A DNA stretch of 64,000 bases from Methylotuvimicrobium sp. KM2 (GCF_038051925.1 NZ_CP150634.1:2454300-2518299), one strand, 5' to 3'. Shown: positions 15,879 through 26,149, numbered from the stretch's first letter. The notes: a model not told the origin generated them from the sequence alone. Translations and numbers: made by a program.

Positions 15879-17617
15879 AAAAAACTATGAAGACCTTGCC
15901 CGATCAGATCTCCAGTCTCTTTCCCAAATCTCCTACCGGCATTCGCGGGCTGGACGACATTACCGGCGGCGGCCTGCCCACGGGCCGGCCTACGCTGGTG
16001 TGCGGCGGCGCCGGCTGCGGCAAGACGCTCCTGGCGATGGAGTTCCTGGTCCACGGCGCGGTGAGCTATAGTGAACCAGGCGTGTTCATGACCTTCGAGG
16101 AAACCTCTGCGGACCTCGCCAAGAACGTTGCTTCGCTCGGCTTCGATCTGCCGGCCTTGATCGCCGACAAGAAGCTCCTGGTGGATCATGTGGCCATAGA
16201 GCGCAGCGAGATCGAGGAGACTGGCGAATACGATCTCGGCGGGCTGTTCATTCGCTTGGGCCACGCGATCGACTCGATCGGCGCGAAGCGTGTGGCACTG
16301 GACACCGTGGAAGCGCTATTCTCGGCCCTGCCCAATCAAGCGATTCTGCGTGCGGAGCTGCGCCGGCTGTTCCGTTTCCTCAGGGACAAAAACGTCACCG
16401 TCGTCATCACGGGCGAGCGCGGTGAAGCTATCCTGGCGCGCCACGGCATCGAGGAATATCTCTCCGATTGCGTCATCATACTCGACCATTGCGTGAGCGA
16501 GCAGATGTCCACCCGGCGCCTGCGCGTGGCAAAATATCGGGGCTCCATGCATGGCACCAACGAATATCCGTTCCTGATCGATGAACAGGGTATCTTTGTG
16601 TTGCCGGTCACCTCGCTCGGGCTGAATCACGAAGTCTCCATGGAACGCATCCCCACCGGCATCGCGCGGCTGGATACGATGCTCGGCGGCCAGGGGTATT
16701 TCCGCGGCAGCAGCATCCTAATCTCCGGCACGGCAGGCTGCGGCAAGACCAGCGTGGCGGCGCACTTGGCCGACGCCACTTGCCGGCGCGAGGAGCGTTG
16801 CCTGTCGTTTCTGTTCGAAGAATCCCCCAACCAGTTGATGCGCAACATGCGCTCCATCGGACTGGACTTGCAGCCGTGGTTGGAGAATGGATTGTTGCGC
16901 TTGCAGGCGGTGCGGCCATCGTTATATGGCCTGGAAATGCACCTCGCCGCCATGCTCAAGGCAATCGATGAGTTTCAACCCTCGGTCGTGATCGTGGACC
17001 CGATCAGCAGCTTCAGCGCGGCCAGCAGTCCGTTCCAGGTCAAGTCCATGCTCATCCGGTTAGTGGACTATCTCAAGGTCAAGGGGATCACCGCGATGCT
17101 GGTCTACCTGACCACTGGCGGCAGCGCACCGGAATATACCGACATGGAAATCTCCTCTTTGATCGACACCTGGCTGTTATTGCGCGACATCGAGCAGAAC
17201 GGCGAATGCAACCGCGGAATGTATGTCCTCAAATCGCGCGGCATGGCGCACTCGAACCAGATCCGCGAGTTTAAGCTCACGGAACGCGGCGTGGAATTGC
17301 TGGATGTGTATGTCGGCCTTGACGGCGTGTTGACCGGCTCTGCGCGACTGGCGCAGGAAGCAAAGGAACGGGCGGAACTCGAAGCCTCCCAGCTGGATAT
17401 GGAAGAACAGCAGGCAGCCCTTGAATACAAACGCCACATGCTGGAAAGTCAAATCGCCGCGCTGCGCGCCGAATTTGCCGCCACCGAGGTGGAAGTCAAA
17501 CGCCTCATCCGCCAGGGCGAGCAACGCCGCGAACGCTTGGAGCATGACATGGCCGCAATGCGCCGTATCCGTCATGCCGATGCCGCCGCAGCCAACCATC
17601 AGGAGAAAACGAAATGA
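15875..17617 (+). CDS. kaiC: KaiC-like double RecA ATPase with C-terminal coiled coil
   Basis: KaiC-family proteins are ring-forming ATPases that can autophosphorylate. The two RecA-like domains are intact: Walker A GGAGCGKT at 44-51 with the Glu pair E75-E76 in MTFEET, and Walker A GTAGCGKT at 285-292 with E315-E316 in FLFEES. The site equivalent to cyanobacterial S431/T432 reads EISSLIDTW, that is S427-S428, so both hydroxyls are kept but Thr is replaced by Ser. After the CII domain an extra coiled coil of about 95 residues (from about 485) replaces the short cyanobacterial tail. Two KaiB genes follow; no kaiA is present. It shares ATGA overlaps with both neighbours and is preceded by a PAS sensor. 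Clock function is not implied; a KaiB-regulated switch is more likely. Confidence 0.92.
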   Translation: MKKTMKTLPDQISSLFPKSPTGIRGLDDITGGGLPTGRPTLVCGGAGCGKTLLAMEFLVHGAVSYSEPGVFMTFEETSADLAKNVASLGFDLPALIADKKLLVDHVAIERSEIEETGEYDLGGLFIRLGHAIDSIGAKRVALDTVEALFSALPNQAILRAELRRLFRFLRDKNVTVVITGERGEAILARHGIEEYLSDCVIILDHCVSEQMSTRRLRVAKYRGSMHGTNEYPFLIDEQGIFVLPVTSLGLNHEVSMERIPTGIARLDTMLGGQGYFRGSSILISGTAGCGKTSVAAHLADATCRREERCLSFLFEESPNQLMRNMRSIGLDLQPWLENGLLRLQAVRPSLYGLEMHLAAMLKAIDEFQPSVVIVDPISSFSAASSPFQVKSMLIRLVDYLKVKGITAMLVYLTTGGSAPEYTDMEISSLIDTWLLLRDIEQNGECNRGMYVLKSRGMAHSNQIREFKLTERGVELLDVYVGLDGVLTGSARLAQEAKERAELEASQLDMEEQQAALEYKRHMLESQIAALRAEFAATEVEVKRLIRQGEQRRERLEHDMAAMRRIRHADAAAANHQEKTK

Positions 17618-17931
17618 CCAAAGCAAAACCAGAAAGTGCTACCAAGGCAGCCGACCCCGTATGGGAGCTGCGCCTCTATGTGGCCGGAGAGTCTCCCAAG
17701 GCGCTAACCGCCTTCGCCAACCTCAAGCGCATCTGCGAAGAGCATCTCGAGGGGCAATACCGCATCGAGGTCATTGACCTTCTGCAGAATCCGCAACTGG
17801 CTGCTGACGAGCAGATCTTCGCCCTACCGACGCTGGTGCGCAAACTCCCGCAGCCGATCCGCAAGATTATCGGCGACCTTTTCAACACCGAGCGAGTGTT
17901 GGTCGGCCTCGATCTGCGCGTCAGCCCATGA
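17614..17931 (+). CDS. kaiB: Circadian clock-type protein KaiB (first copy)
   Basis: This 105-residue thioredoxin-like fold-switching protein is expected to bind KaiC. It matches KaiB closely: [59 protein letters not shown] and VLVGLDL. The cis-proline positions in the ALPTL and QPI segments are conserved. A tail of about 17 polar residues precedes the fold. The start overlaps the kaiC stop as ATGA, with AGGAG upstream. This copy is closer to the cyanobacterial consensus than the second one. Confidence 0.94.
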   Translation: MTKAKPESATKAADPVWELRLYVAGESPKALTAFANLKRICEEHLEGQYRIEVIDLLQNPQLAADEQIFALPTLVRKLPQPIRKIIGDLFNTERVLVGLDLRVSP

Positions 17932-17942
17932 AGGAGCCTAAA

Positions 17943-18272
17943 ATGAACGACAACAGCTCCAGCTTCGAAACGCTGCAGACCTCATCCGACAAAGGGCTTT
18001 ATGTACTGAGGCTCTACATCGCCGGCAACACGCCACAATCCACCCGCGCCATCGAGAACCTCAAGCAGTTGTGCGAATCCCGCTTGCAAGGCCGCTACGA
18101 ACTGACCATCGTCGATCTCCACCAAATGCCTGACGCCGGCCAAGACGAACGAATCATCTGCGCACCAACGCTCGTCAAACAACAGCCGCCACCGGTGCGC
18201 CGACTGACCGGCGACCTATCGAACACCGATCGGGTCCTGCGTGCGCTGGACATCACGCAGGAAACGATATAG
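17943..18272 (+). CDS. kaiB: KaiB-like protein (second copy)
   Basis: This 109-residue KaiB paralogue has the pattern LRLYIAGNTPQSTRAIENLK, Y.LTIVDLHQMPDAGQDERI, CAPTLVKQQPPPVRRLTGDL and VLRALDI. It keeps the fold but departs from the first copy in the NPQLA loop (MPDAGQ). I chose the ATG at 17943 because AAGGAG lies six bases upstream, whereas an ATG at 17928 overlaps the first kaiB stop without a ribosome-binding site. Two different KaiB proteins beside one KaiC suggest either different partners, for example the PAS proteins or the histidine kinase, or one binder and one non-binder. Confidence 0.93.
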   Translation: MNDNSSSFETLQTSSDKGLYVLRLYIAGNTPQSTRAIENLKQLCESRLQGRYELTIVDLHQMPDAGQDERIICAPTLVKQQPPPVRRLTGDLSNTDRVLRALDITQETI

Positions 18273-18274
18273 TC

Positions 18275-19138
18275 ATGTCTGCGGAACAACTATCCAGGAA
18301 AGAGTGGGCGCACGAAGTCGAGACATTGCGCGCCCGGCTCGACGAGGCCGAGGAAACGCTGCACGCGATCCGCAGCGGCGAGGTGGACGCCCTAGTGGTG
18401 GCAGGCCCCCAAGGCGATCAAGTGTTCACGTTGAATAGCGCCGACCATTCCTACCGCGTGTTCATCGAAGAGATGAAAGAGGGTGCGGTGACGCTGTCTG
18501 AAGAAGGCTTGATCCTGCATTGCAACCAAGGCTTCGCCGAGATCATCAAGACCCCGCAGGACCAGTTAATCGGTGCGGTCTTTGCGTCGTTCGTGGAGTC
18601 CACAGATCTGCCGACCTTTAAGACCTTGCTGCAAGACTGCTGGAACGGGTCGGTCGTCGGCGAAATCAACGGTCGTGCCGCCGACACATCGGTAACGTTA
18701 CGCCTGTCGCTGACCCGTCTGCCGACCGGCGCCGCCGGGGACATCTGTGTCGTGGTGTTGGACATGACCGAGGCTAAGCAGAAGGAAGCTGCATTGCTCC
18801 GTGCGCACGCCACCCTGATCCAGACCCTGCAAGAATTGGAGGTTTCCCGCATGGCTGCCCTCAACATGATGGAGGATGCCGTCGAAGCCAAAAAAGCGGT
18901 CGAGGTAGCCAACCTGGAACTGCAGCAGCACATCGCTCAGCGCCAGCGTAATGAAGCCGAGAACCAGCGGCAGCTCGCCGAGCTTCAACAGTGGTATGAG
19001 GTGATGTTGGATCGCGAGGACCGCATAATAGAGCTCAAACGCGAGGCCGATGCCCTGCGACAACGACTGGGCGAACCGCCTCGCTATGCCGTCGAGCTGG
19101 GCGCCGAAGTCCAGCCTAGTGACGGAGCAAGGCCATGA
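18275..19138 (+). CDS. PAS-domain protein with coiled coils at both ends (Kai operon)
   Basis: The 287-residue protein starts with a coiled coil followed by the block [20 protein letters not shown] and a PAS domain ([20 protein letters not shown] ... [16 protein letters not shown]). It ends with a long coiled coil carrying [20 protein letters not shown]. The N-terminal '[12 protein letters not shown]' block is typical of PAS sensor kinases associated with KaiBC operons, but here no kinase domain is attached. The gene that follows, overlapping as ATGA, encodes the membrane hybrid kinase, so this protein may be a detached sensory subunit. The C-terminal RLGEPP.YA tail matches that of the PAS protein at 14802-15878. 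Confidence 0.85.
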   Translation: MSAEQLSRKEWAHEVETLRARLDEAEETLHAIRSGEVDALVVAGPQGDQVFTLNSADHSYRVFIEEMKEGAVTLSEEGLILHCNQGFAEIIKTPQDQLIGAVFASFVESTDLPTFKTLLQDCWNGSVVGEINGRAADTSVTLRLSLTRLPTGAAGDICVVVLDMTEAKQKEAALLRAHATLIQTLQELEVSRMAALNMMEDAVEAKKAVEVANLELQQHIAQRQRNEAENQRQLAELQQWYEVMLDREDRIIELKREADALRQRLGEPPRYAVELGAEVQPSDGARP

Positions 19139-22100
19139 CTAAATCGACCTCACTTCCCCCGGTGAACCGCTCCGCCGGTGTGTGGCTGCTGGGCCTACTG
19201 GCGTTGCTGGTGGTGCTGATCGGCATCGGCGGCTGGCTGCATTTCAACAGGCAGAAGGCCGAAGCCCGGCGCCTTGCCGAGGAGATGTTGTCTCATATCG
19301 ATACGTTTAAAGCCGACCAGATCGCTCAGTGGATGCGGGAACGCCGGGTCGATGCCGAGACCGCCTTGGACCTGCCTCTGGCGCGACGCTTTCTACTGGC
19401 GCCGAACAACCCTGTCGCTCGCCAGGAAATGCAGCAGTGGCTAAGCCGAACTCAAAGAACTAATGGCTACAGCGCGGTTGCCTTGTTCGACGCCGCTGGT
19501 ATGCTGCATCTCTACGCGACCACTGCGCAGGCACCCTGGCAGGATGCCATGTTCGTCTCAGAGGCTAGCGAACGCGTTCGGGCCGCCGTATCGGCCCATG
19601 ACGTCGTCTTTTACGACCTGCATGAACTGCCCGAGCAGTTCATTCACATGAGTTTTGCTGCGCCGGTGGGCTTGTCGCCACTGGAGGATCGACTGGCCGC
19701 GGGGGCGTTGCTGTTCGTCATCGACGCACGATCTTTCCTGTATCCGTTGATCCAGACCTGGCCCACGCCTAGCGCCAGCGCCGAAACCCTTCTCATCCGG
19801 CGCGAAGGCGATGAGGTAGTTTTCTTGAATGATCTGCGCCACCGCGCTAACACGGCGCTGAAGCTACGGTTGCCGATTGCTGCAAATCCCCGTCTTCCGG
19901 CGGCGTTGGTCGCCCAGGGGCAAGAAGGCCTGAGCGCAGGCGCAACCGACTACCGGGGCGTCCCGGTTCTCGCCTCGACACGCGCAATTGCCGGCACGCC
20001 CTGGAGCATGGTGGCCAAGGTGGACCAGGACGAAGTGTATGCCCCCTTGCACCAGCAGGCCAGGACCATCGGCTTGATGACCACCCTGCTGGTGCTGCTG
20101 GCTTGTTTGGTAGTGGGCCTGGCCTGGCGCCAGCAACAGCTGGCGAACAATCGGCGGACACTAGCGGCAATGCGCGAGAGCGAAAAGCGTTACCGCCAGT
20201 TGTTCGAACATGTGCCCATGGCCCTCGGTTTCGTGACGCTGGACGGCCTCATGCTCGCCTTGAACGGCAGGTTCGAGCAGGTGCTTGGTTACACCTTGTC
20301 CGATATTCCGGATATCGAGGCTTGGTGGCGTTTGGCCTACCCTGACTCGGTCTATCGCAACACGGTACAGGCAAGCTGGGGTCCAGCCATCGATCGGGCT
20401 GTAGCGACCGGCGACGAAATCGAACCGGCCGCCTTTCGCGTTACTTGCAAAGACGGCGCCGTGCATGACATCCTGATCTCGGGCATCGTCCTGGACGACG
20501 GCGTATTGGCGGCCTTCCACGACATCACCGAGCAGAAGCGGACGGAGCGCCGTCTCGACCTGGCCTTGAGTGCGGCCAAGATATTGATATGGGAAATCGA
20601 CTTCACCACCGGCAAGCTGAGCTACGATAGCAACGGCATGAGCAACCTGGGGTTGGATCGGGCCACGGCCCCGGATACGCTGGAAGACTGGCAGGCACGG
20701 ATACACCCCGACGACCGCGAACGATTCACAGCCTTGGTTGAACAGACGCTACGACCGTCCAACACGCGCAGCTTCGATTGTGAATACCGCATTGACGTTA
20801 ATGGCGGGGGCTATCACTGGCTGCAAACGGTGGGCCAAGTGGTGTCGCGTGATTCCGACGGACAGCCTTTGCTGGGTGCGGGCTATTCGGTCAATATCGA
20901 CGAGCGCAAACAGACAGAGGCCGCAACGGCGCAACACACTCGGGAGTTGGAACGCGGACGCCGCGCGCTGTTGAGCGTGCTGCAAGACCAGCGCCGCGTC
21001 GAAGCCTCGCTGCGCCAACTGGCACTGGCGGTGGAGCAAAGCCCGGAGAGTATCGTTATCACCAACCTCGCGGCTGAGATCGAATATATCAACGCTGCCT
21101 TCCTGACGACCTCCGGCTACACGCGCGAGCAAGTCATCGGCCAGAATCCGCGCATTCTGCAATCTGGCCAGACGCCGCGCGCCACTTACGACGAAATGTG
21201 GGCCAAACTCACCGCCGGGCAGCCCTGGAAAGGCGAATTCATTAATCGCAAAGCCAACGGCGATGATTATATCGAGTTCGCTCACATCGCCCCGCTGCGG
21301 CAGGCGGACGGCCGCATCAGCCATTATGTCGCGGTGAAGGCGGATATCACCGAGAAAAAACGCCTCGGCCAAGAGCTGGATCACTACCGGTATCACCTCG
21401 AAGATCTAGTGGCCCAGCGCACCGCCGAACTGGCCCAGGCCCGGCAGCAAGCCGAGGCCGCCAACCGCGCCAAGAGCGCGTTCCTGGCCAACATGAGTCA
21501 CGAGATTCGCACGCCGATGAATGCCATTCTTGGACTGACCCATCTACTGCAACGCGATGGCGTCACCCCGGAACAGGGCGAGCGACTGAATCAGATTCGC
21601 ACGGCCGGCGGGCATCTGCTCGACCTGATCAACGACATTCTCGATCTGTCCAAGGTCGAGGCCGGCAAGCTTGAATTGATCTTGGATGACTTCGCCCTCT
21701 CTGCGGTATTGGATCATGTCGCCTCGCTGATTGGCGAATCGGCCAAGGCCAAAGGCCTGCACGTCGAAGTCGATAGTGATACCGTGCCGCTATGGTTGCA
21801 CGGCGACGCGCTGCGCTTGCGCCAATGCCTGCTCAACCTAGCCGGCAACGCGGTCAAGTTCACCGAACGCGGAAGCATCAATCTGCGCGCCAAGCTGCTG
21901 GAGGAAGCCCCGGAGGGTCTGCTGGTGCGTTTCGAGGTGCAGGACACCGGTATCGGCGTGACGCCGGAGCAGATCGACCGTCTATTCCAGGTGTTCCAGC
22001 AAGCCGACGTCGGCACCACTCGCAAATATGGCGGCACCGGCCTCGGCCTGGCGTTGACGCGCAACCTGGCGCAAATGATGGGGGGCGAGGTGGGGGTAGA

Positions 22101-23280
22101 GAGCACGCCAGGCGAGGGAAGTACGTTTTGGTTCACGGTGCGGATGCAGCGCGGCCACGGCATCATGCCGACGCCAGCAACGAAGAGTGTCGATGCCGAG
22201 CTGACCCTGCAACGTGAACAGGCAGGTACGCGGGTGTTGCTGGTGGAAGACAATCCCATCAATCGCGAAGTAGCGATGGAACTGCTGAGTGCTGTCGGGC
22301 TGGCGGTGGAAACCGCCGAAGACGGCGCCGTCGGGCTGGCCAAGGCGCAGACCACGAATTACGCCCTGATCCTGATGGACGTCCAGATGCCGGTAATGGA
22401 CGGCCTGGAGGCCACCCGCGCCATCCGCACACTGCCGGGTTGGCAGGACAAGCCCATCCTGGCGATGACCGCCAATGCTTTCGACGAGGATCGCCGCGCC
22501 TGCGTGAAAGCCGGCATGAACGACTTTATCGCCAAGCCGGTGGAGCCGGAGCTGCTCTATGCCGCCTTGCACAAGTGGCTACCGGCGCGTCCCGGAAAAA
22601 TCGGTGCAGGCGTGACACCGCCGCAAGCCGGTACGAATCCTGACGCTGCGTCGCCGGACGACGCCGATGCCCAACTGCGCGCGCGACTGGCCACAATCGC
22701 CGATCTCGATCTGGAAGCGGGCCTCAAGATGGCGCGAGGCAAGCTACCCTTATACCGGCAACTGCTGGCACTCTTCGTCGAGCGGCATGGCGATAATCCG
22801 CGCCAACTCGCCGAACTGATCAAACAAAACGATCCTGTCGCGGCAAACCTGGCCCATGACCTCAAGGGCGCGGTCGGAAATATCGGCGCCATGCCCATCT
22901 ATTTATTGGCCAGCGATCTGAACGCCGCACTCAAGCGTGACGACCGTGCGGCAGCGCAAGCGATCCAGACGCCGCTGACCGAACGGCTGTCCAAATTGAT
23001 CGCCGCCTTGCAGGGGGCCTTGATGCAAAATGAAGTTGCGGCGGCAGATTATGTCGTCAGCAATGTTCCTGTCGACGCCGGCCTACTGCCTCACCTGGCG
23101 GACTTACTGGCCAGCGACGATACCGCGGCCATCGACTTTTTGGCGGCTAACGAAGGCGCGTTGCGCCGGGCCTTGGCACAGGACTTCGATTGGGTTCGGC
23201 GCCGGATCGGGACCTTCGATTTTCCGGGAGCACTGGAGCGGGTGCGTGCGGTGCTCGCGACCGTAGGGCGGACAAGCTGA
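19135..23280 (+). CDS. Membrane hybrid sensor histidine kinase (PAS x3, HisKA, HATPase, REC, Hpt)
   Basis: This 1381-residue kinase spans the membrane at about residues 15-38 and 312-332, enclosing a periplasmic sensor of about 270 residues. Three PAS domains follow; the third contains [20 protein letters not shown] and the PAC end [11 protein letters not shown] coiled coil then leads to HisKA with H789 in [11 protein letters not shown], HATPase_c ([35 protein letters not shown]), a receiver with D1082 in [20 protein letters not shown] and an Hpt domain with H1241 in [14 protein letters not shown]. It therefore holds every step of a phosphorelay up to the Hpt histidine, and the HD-GYP receiver at the head of the operon is the likely final acceptor. 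Unusually, about 60 further residues follow the Hpt domain. Confidence 0.93.
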   Translation: MTKSTSLPPVNRSAGVWLLGLLALLVVLIGIGGWLHFNRQKAEARRLAEEMLSHIDTFKADQIAQWMRERRVDAETALDLPLARRFLLAPNNPVARQEMQQWLSRTQRTNGYSAVALFDAAGMLHLYATTAQAPWQDAMFVSEASERVRAAVSAHDVVFYDLHELPEQFIHMSFAAPVGLSPLEDRLAAGALLFVIDARSFLYPLIQTWPTPSASAETLLIRREGDEVVFLNDLRHRANTALKLRLPIAANPRLPAALVAQGQEGLSAGATDYRGVPVLASTRAIAGTPWSMVAKVDQDEVYAPLHQQARTIGLMTTLLVLLACLVVGLAWRQQQLANNRRTLAAMRESEKRYRQLFEHVPMALGFVTLDGLMLALNGRFEQVLGYTLSDIPDIEAWWRLAYPDSVYRNTVQASWGPAIDRAVATGDEIEPAAFRVTCKDGAVHDILISGIVLDDGVLAAFHDITEQKRTERRLDLALSAAKILIWEIDFTTGKLSYDSNGMSNLGLDRATAPDTLEDWQARIHPDDRERFTALVEQTLRPSNTRSFDCEYRIDVNGGGYHWLQTVGQVVSRDSDGQPLLGAGYSVNIDERKQTEAATAQHTRELERGRRALLSVLQDQRRVEASLRQLALAVEQSPESIVITNLAAEIEYINAAFLTTSGYTREQVIGQNPRILQSGQTPRATYDEMWAKLTAGQPWKGEFINRKANGDDYIEFAHIAPLRQADGRISHYVAVKADITEKKRLGQELDHYRYHLEDLVAQRTAELAQARQQAEAANRAKSAFLANMSHEIRTPMNAILGLTHLLQRDGVTPEQGERLNQIRTAGGHLLDLINDILDLSKVEAGKLELILDDFALSAVLDHVASLIGESAKAKGLHVEVDSDTVPLWLHGDALRLRQCLLNLAGNAVKFTERGSINLRAKLLEEAPEGLLVRFEVQDTGIGVTPEQIDRLFQVFQQADVGTTRKYGGTGLGLALTRNLAQMMGGEVGVESTPGEGSTFWFTVRMQRGHGIMPTPATKSVDAELTLQREQAGTRVLLVEDNPINREVAMELLSAVGLAVETAEDGAVGLAKAQTTNYALILMDVQMPVMDGLEATRAIRTLPGWQDKPILAMTANAFDEDRRACVKAGMNDFIAKPVEPELLYAALHKWLPARPGKIGAGVTPPQAGTNPDAASPDDADAQLRARLATIADLDLEAGLKMARGKLPLYRQLLALFVERHGDNPRQLAELIKQNDPVAANLAHDLKGAVGNIGAMPIYLLASDLNAALKRDDRAAAQAIQTPLTERLSKLIAALQGALMQNEVAAADYVVSNVPVDAGLLPHLADLLASDDTAAIDFLAANEGALRRALAQDFDWVRRRIGTFDFPGALERVRAVLATVGRTS

Positions 23281-23296
23281 GCTAAAGAGGAAGTTC

Positions 23297-23380
23297 CTGG
23301 GCATGTCGGGCAAATAGCCGCGCCTTCCCTCCCACCAAGCACTTTCAGTTACCGGGGCTATAGCCGGCGCCTTCGAGCGT
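23297..23380. repeat. Dispersed ~80-bp repeat, copy 1
   Basis: The sequence TGTCGGGCAAATAGCCGCGC ... CACCAAGCACTTTCAGTTAC ... GCGCCTTCGAGCGTT is a diverged copy of 35099-35179. It marks the right end of the GC-rich Kai island. It is noncoding. Confidence 0.6.
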
Positions 23381-23442
23381 TAAAATGAGTGTAAGACTCA
23401 ACTCCCCAATGTATGCAATTAGGTGTAGATAAAAGCGATCCC

Positions 23443-24564
23443 TCAAAGGCTTGACAAGCTTTCCAATACTCGCTCGATATCGGCCTTCGAATGATAAAAG
23501 TGCGGTGAAAAGCGGACTCCTTGGCCTCTCAATGCGCAAACGATACCGCAGGCTTGCAATTGCTCGAACAACAGTTTATTCGACAGTGTTTTATGTCTAA
23601 ATACAACAATGCCGGATTTCAATTTGCGAGTTCGGTGGCTAATCAATTCCAAGCGTTCATTTTGCATAATGCCTTCGGCAAGTCGATCGGCATTGCCGAT
23701 AACCGCTGCTTCAACATGATCCATACCGGTTTCCAGTAGTAATGACAAACTGGCCGATAAGGCATGAATTCCCAGCATGTTTGGACTCCCGCACTCGAAT
23801 CGCTTGGCGCCGGGATGTACTTCCCAGGGCTTGTTTTCATAGTTGTGGATGTGTTTAACCATGTGCCAGCCGAACTGAGTCAATTGTAATTGCGCTCGGG
23901 CGGTCGGATGTGTGTAAAAAACCCCCAAGCCTTCGGGGCCGCACATCCATTTATGACCGTCGGCCATCACAAAATCGGCTTGATAGGCTTGCACATCGAA
24001 TTCAACAGCGCCTAAGCTTTGAATCGCATCGATACAAAAAAGGATGCCGTTGGCTTTACAAAACCGGCCTATTTTTTCCAAATCTAGACGCAAGCCGGAA
24101 GCGAATTCTATCGAACTCACGGTCAATAAGCGTGTATTGTTATCGACTAATGCAAATAGGGCCTCTTCCGGAGCGGAAGTGCCATTCAAGTCTGCCTGGC
24201 GAAATTCGACGCCACGCCCTGCCAAGGATTGCCAGGGTATTCGATTCGAAGGAAACTCCTCGTTTGTCGAGACGATATTGTCGCCGTCGTTCCAATCCAG
24301 TCCGTAAGCGACAAACGAAAGCGCTTCTGACGTATTTTTAACCAACGCGATATCGTCAGACGAAGGCGCATTCAACAAAGCTTGAAATTGACCGCGAAGC
24401 TCGTTTTCTTTTTTGAGCCAATCGGGATAATAGTAAGCGCCGAACTGCGTGTTTTGTTCGGCAAATTCTTTTACAGCATTGCATGCTCGTGATGGCCAGG
24501 GAGCAACAGCAGCATGGTTTAAATAAATTAATTCCTCGGCCAATGGAAATTCAGGATGATTCAT
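23443..24564 (-). CDS. Aminotransferase class V-fold PLP enzyme
   Basis: This 373-residue fold-type I PLP enzyme is related to cysteine desulfurase/selenocysteine lyase (class V). Landmarks are YLNHAAVAPWP at the N-terminus, NTSEALSFVAYGL (PLP phosphate region), FCIDAIQSLGAVEFDV (Asp that pairs with the pyridine nitrogen, and Gln), and ADGHKWMCGPEG with the PLP-binding lysine. GIHALSASLSLL and the C-terminal GVRFSPHFYHSKADI follow. The desulfurase catalytic cysteine loop is not evident, so substrate is unassigned; members of this group are often isopenicillin-N-epimerase-like. It is monocistronic. Confidence 0.85.
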   Translation of the reverse strand: MNHPEFPLAEELIYLNHAAVAPWPSRACNAVKEFAEQNTQFGAYYYPDWLKKENELRGQFQALLNAPSSDDIALVKNTSEALSFVAYGLDWNDGDNIVSTNEEFPSNRIPWQSLAGRGVEFRQADLNGTSAPEEALFALVDNNTRLLTVSSIEFASGLRLDLEKIGRFCKANGILFCIDAIQSLGAVEFDVQAYQADFVMADGHKWMCGPEGLGVFYTHPTARAQLQLTQFGWHMVKHIHNYENKPWEVHPGAKRFECGSPNMLGIHALSASLSLLLETGMDHVEAAVIGNADRLAEGIMQNERLELISHRTRKLKSGIVVFRHKTLSNKLLFEQLQACGIVCALRGQGVRFSPHFYHSKADIERVLESLSSL

Positions 24565-24693
24565 ACGTCAAGTCCGTTCTAGTAATGTCTCGGGAAAGAC
24601 TAAACAAGGGACCGCTGTAATGCAAGCATCTGCGTCAATTAGACGCGCCTGTTACAAACGATGTTCGACCCGATCGAAACTGAATGCCATCAT

Positions 24694-25136
24694 CAATTCC
24701 CAGTTTGAGAAATTTCTCCGTTATCAGGGTGCGGGGTCATAAACGCCAACTTAGTGCCTATTCTATGGTGTGTTTATGGCTTTATTCGTCATATCGATAT
24801 GGGTTGTCGATATCCATGTTGCATGGATGTGGTGCTGCGTATTGCCATCCGTGGCCCTGGATTCCGCCAATCCCTGGCGGAATGACGAGTTCCTTCCTTA
24901 AGTTGGCGCTTATGGGGTGTGGGGTATCCCTGTCGAGGGACGCGGCGAACCCATTCATGGGGGCCTGACGACGGCTCGAACGCCAGGGATGGCGTGAATG
25001 CAGATTTTGCATTACGCCAGGGATGGCGTGTATTAGGGCAATGCAGGAGCAATTGCCGAGGAGCAAAAATCTGTCCTGCTGCCGACATCCTCGCCAAGCA
25101 TACCCCGCACCCTGTTTGATCCCCAAATTGGGAATT
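24694..25136. repeat. Large imperfect palindrome / composite mini-element
   Basis: The ends are nested inverted repeats: AATTCCCAGTTTGAG near 24694 with CCAAATTGGGAATT near 25122, CAGGGTGCGGGGT at 24725-24737 with ACCCCGCACCCTG at 25102-25114, and CATAAACGCCAACTTA with TAAGTTGGCGCTTATG near 24900. The centre carries the GTCGAGGGACGCGGCGAACC ... CATTCATGGGGG core shared with the 101-bp elements. It also has a GGCAATGCAGGAGCAATTGC block repeated near 43970. This fills the 664-bp gap between the aminotransferase and the next gene; open frames within it are artefacts of the palindromes. Confidence 0.7.
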
Positions 25137-25228
25137 GCTGGAATGTCATGCATTCTATGGCGTAAAATCCAATACAACTATAAAATAGCCGGTTTTTTAA
25201 ATTTACCTTTCAATCCATAGAGGGCATT

Positions 25229-25636
25229 ATGAATCAAGATACCATTAACCTAGTTCAACAATACTACGCTGCTTTCAATGCCGGCGACATGGATACCTTT
25301 TTAAGCTTGCTGACCGATGACGTTATTCACGATATCAATCAAGGCGAGCGCCAAATCGGCAAAGAAGCCTTTACGCAGTTCATGGCTTGCATGAATAATA
25401 ATTACAAGGAAGAATTAGTCGACATGGTCATCATGGCCACCCCGGACGGTAAACGTGCCGCAGCGGAGTTCGTCGTCTTGGGCGAATACTTACAAACGGA
25501 CGAAGGCTTACCGGAAGCTGCCGGACAAACTTACAGACTGCCCGCGGGCGCCTTCTTCGAAATCCGCGATAACAAAGTCGCTCGCATTTCCAATTATTAC
25601 AACTTGCAAGACTGGATTGCCCAAGTTAACAGCTAA
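25229..25636 (+). CDS. SnoaL-like / ketosteroid-isomerase-related protein
   Basis: The 135-residue protein has the NTF2-like cone fold pattern: NLVQQYYAAFNAGDMDTFLS, LLTDDVIHDINQGERQIGKE, a central FMACMNNNYKEELVDMV strand pair, AAAEFVVLGEY and AFFEIRDNKVARISNYYNL. This matches the family annotated as ketosteroid isomerase-related or nuclear transport factor 2 family. The family covers isomerases, hydrolases and non-catalytic binding proteins; the substrate is not predictable here. It is monocistronic, convergent with gloA. Confidence 0.82.
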   Translation: MNQDTINLVQQYYAAFNAGDMDTFLSLLTDDVIHDINQGERQIGKEAFTQFMACMNNNYKEELVDMVIMATPDGKRAAAEFVVLGEYLQTDEGLPEAAGQTYRLPAGAFFEIRDNKVARISNYYNLQDWIAQVNS

Positions 25637-25708
25637 TTCGGCTTTCATTCGATTCCCGAGCTCGACGCGGGAATCGAATAGCTAACTTTTCAAATCCTAT
25701 GAATTTAA

Positions 25709-26149
25709 TTACCACGTTCCGGTATTTTGCATCGAAGCCCAAGGCTCCTTCGGCTCCAGCGGCTCGCTTTTTTGCAATAATTCGATCGAAATTTCATCCG
25801 GCGAACGAATAAAGGCCATATGTCCATCCCGAGGCGGACGGTTGATCGTAACGCCCGCATCCATCAATTTTCGGCACGTTTCGTAAATGTCGTCGACCTC
25901 GAAAGCCAAATGACCGAAGTTGCGGCCACCGGTGTATTCCTCAGGGTCCCAATTGTAGGTCAACTCCAGCAACGGCGCGTCTTGAACCGCGGCTTGATCC
26001 TTATCTTTCGGCGCCGCTAAATATACGAGTGTAAAGCGGCCCTGCTCGCTCTCCATCCGTTTGGTTTCACTCAAGCCGAGCTTATGGCAATAAAAATCCA
26101 ATGCTTCGTCCAAATCGCGAACCCGTACCATCGTGTGTAAATAACGCAT
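25709..26149 (-). CDS. gloA: Lactoylglutathione lyase (glyoxalase I)
   Basis: Glyoxalase I isomerises the hemithioacetal of methylglyoxal and glutathione to S-lactoylglutathione. The 146-residue protein shows the two half-sites of the VOC fold: [20 protein letters not shown] (first metal ligand His5), [13 protein letters not shown] (Glu ligand), [16 protein letters not shown] (His ligand) and the C-terminal DEISIELLQ (Glu ligand). AAGGAG lies upstream of the ATG. A short Pro/Glu-rich tail follows the fold. Methylglyoxal detoxification is the expected role. Confidence 0.93.
   Translation of the reverse strand: MRYLHTMVRVRDLDEALDFYCHKLGLSETKRMESEQGRFTLVYLAAPKDKDQAAVQDAPLLELTYNWDPEEYTGGRNFGHLAFEVDDIYETCRKLMDAGVTINRPPRDGHMAFIRSPDEISIELLQKSEPLEPKEPWASMQNTGTW

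Noticed and set aside
13709..23280. A true circadian clock
   Set aside because: kaiA is absent and the KaiC tail is different. KaiBC homologues occur in many non-clock bacteria, so only a KaiBC-type switch is supported.
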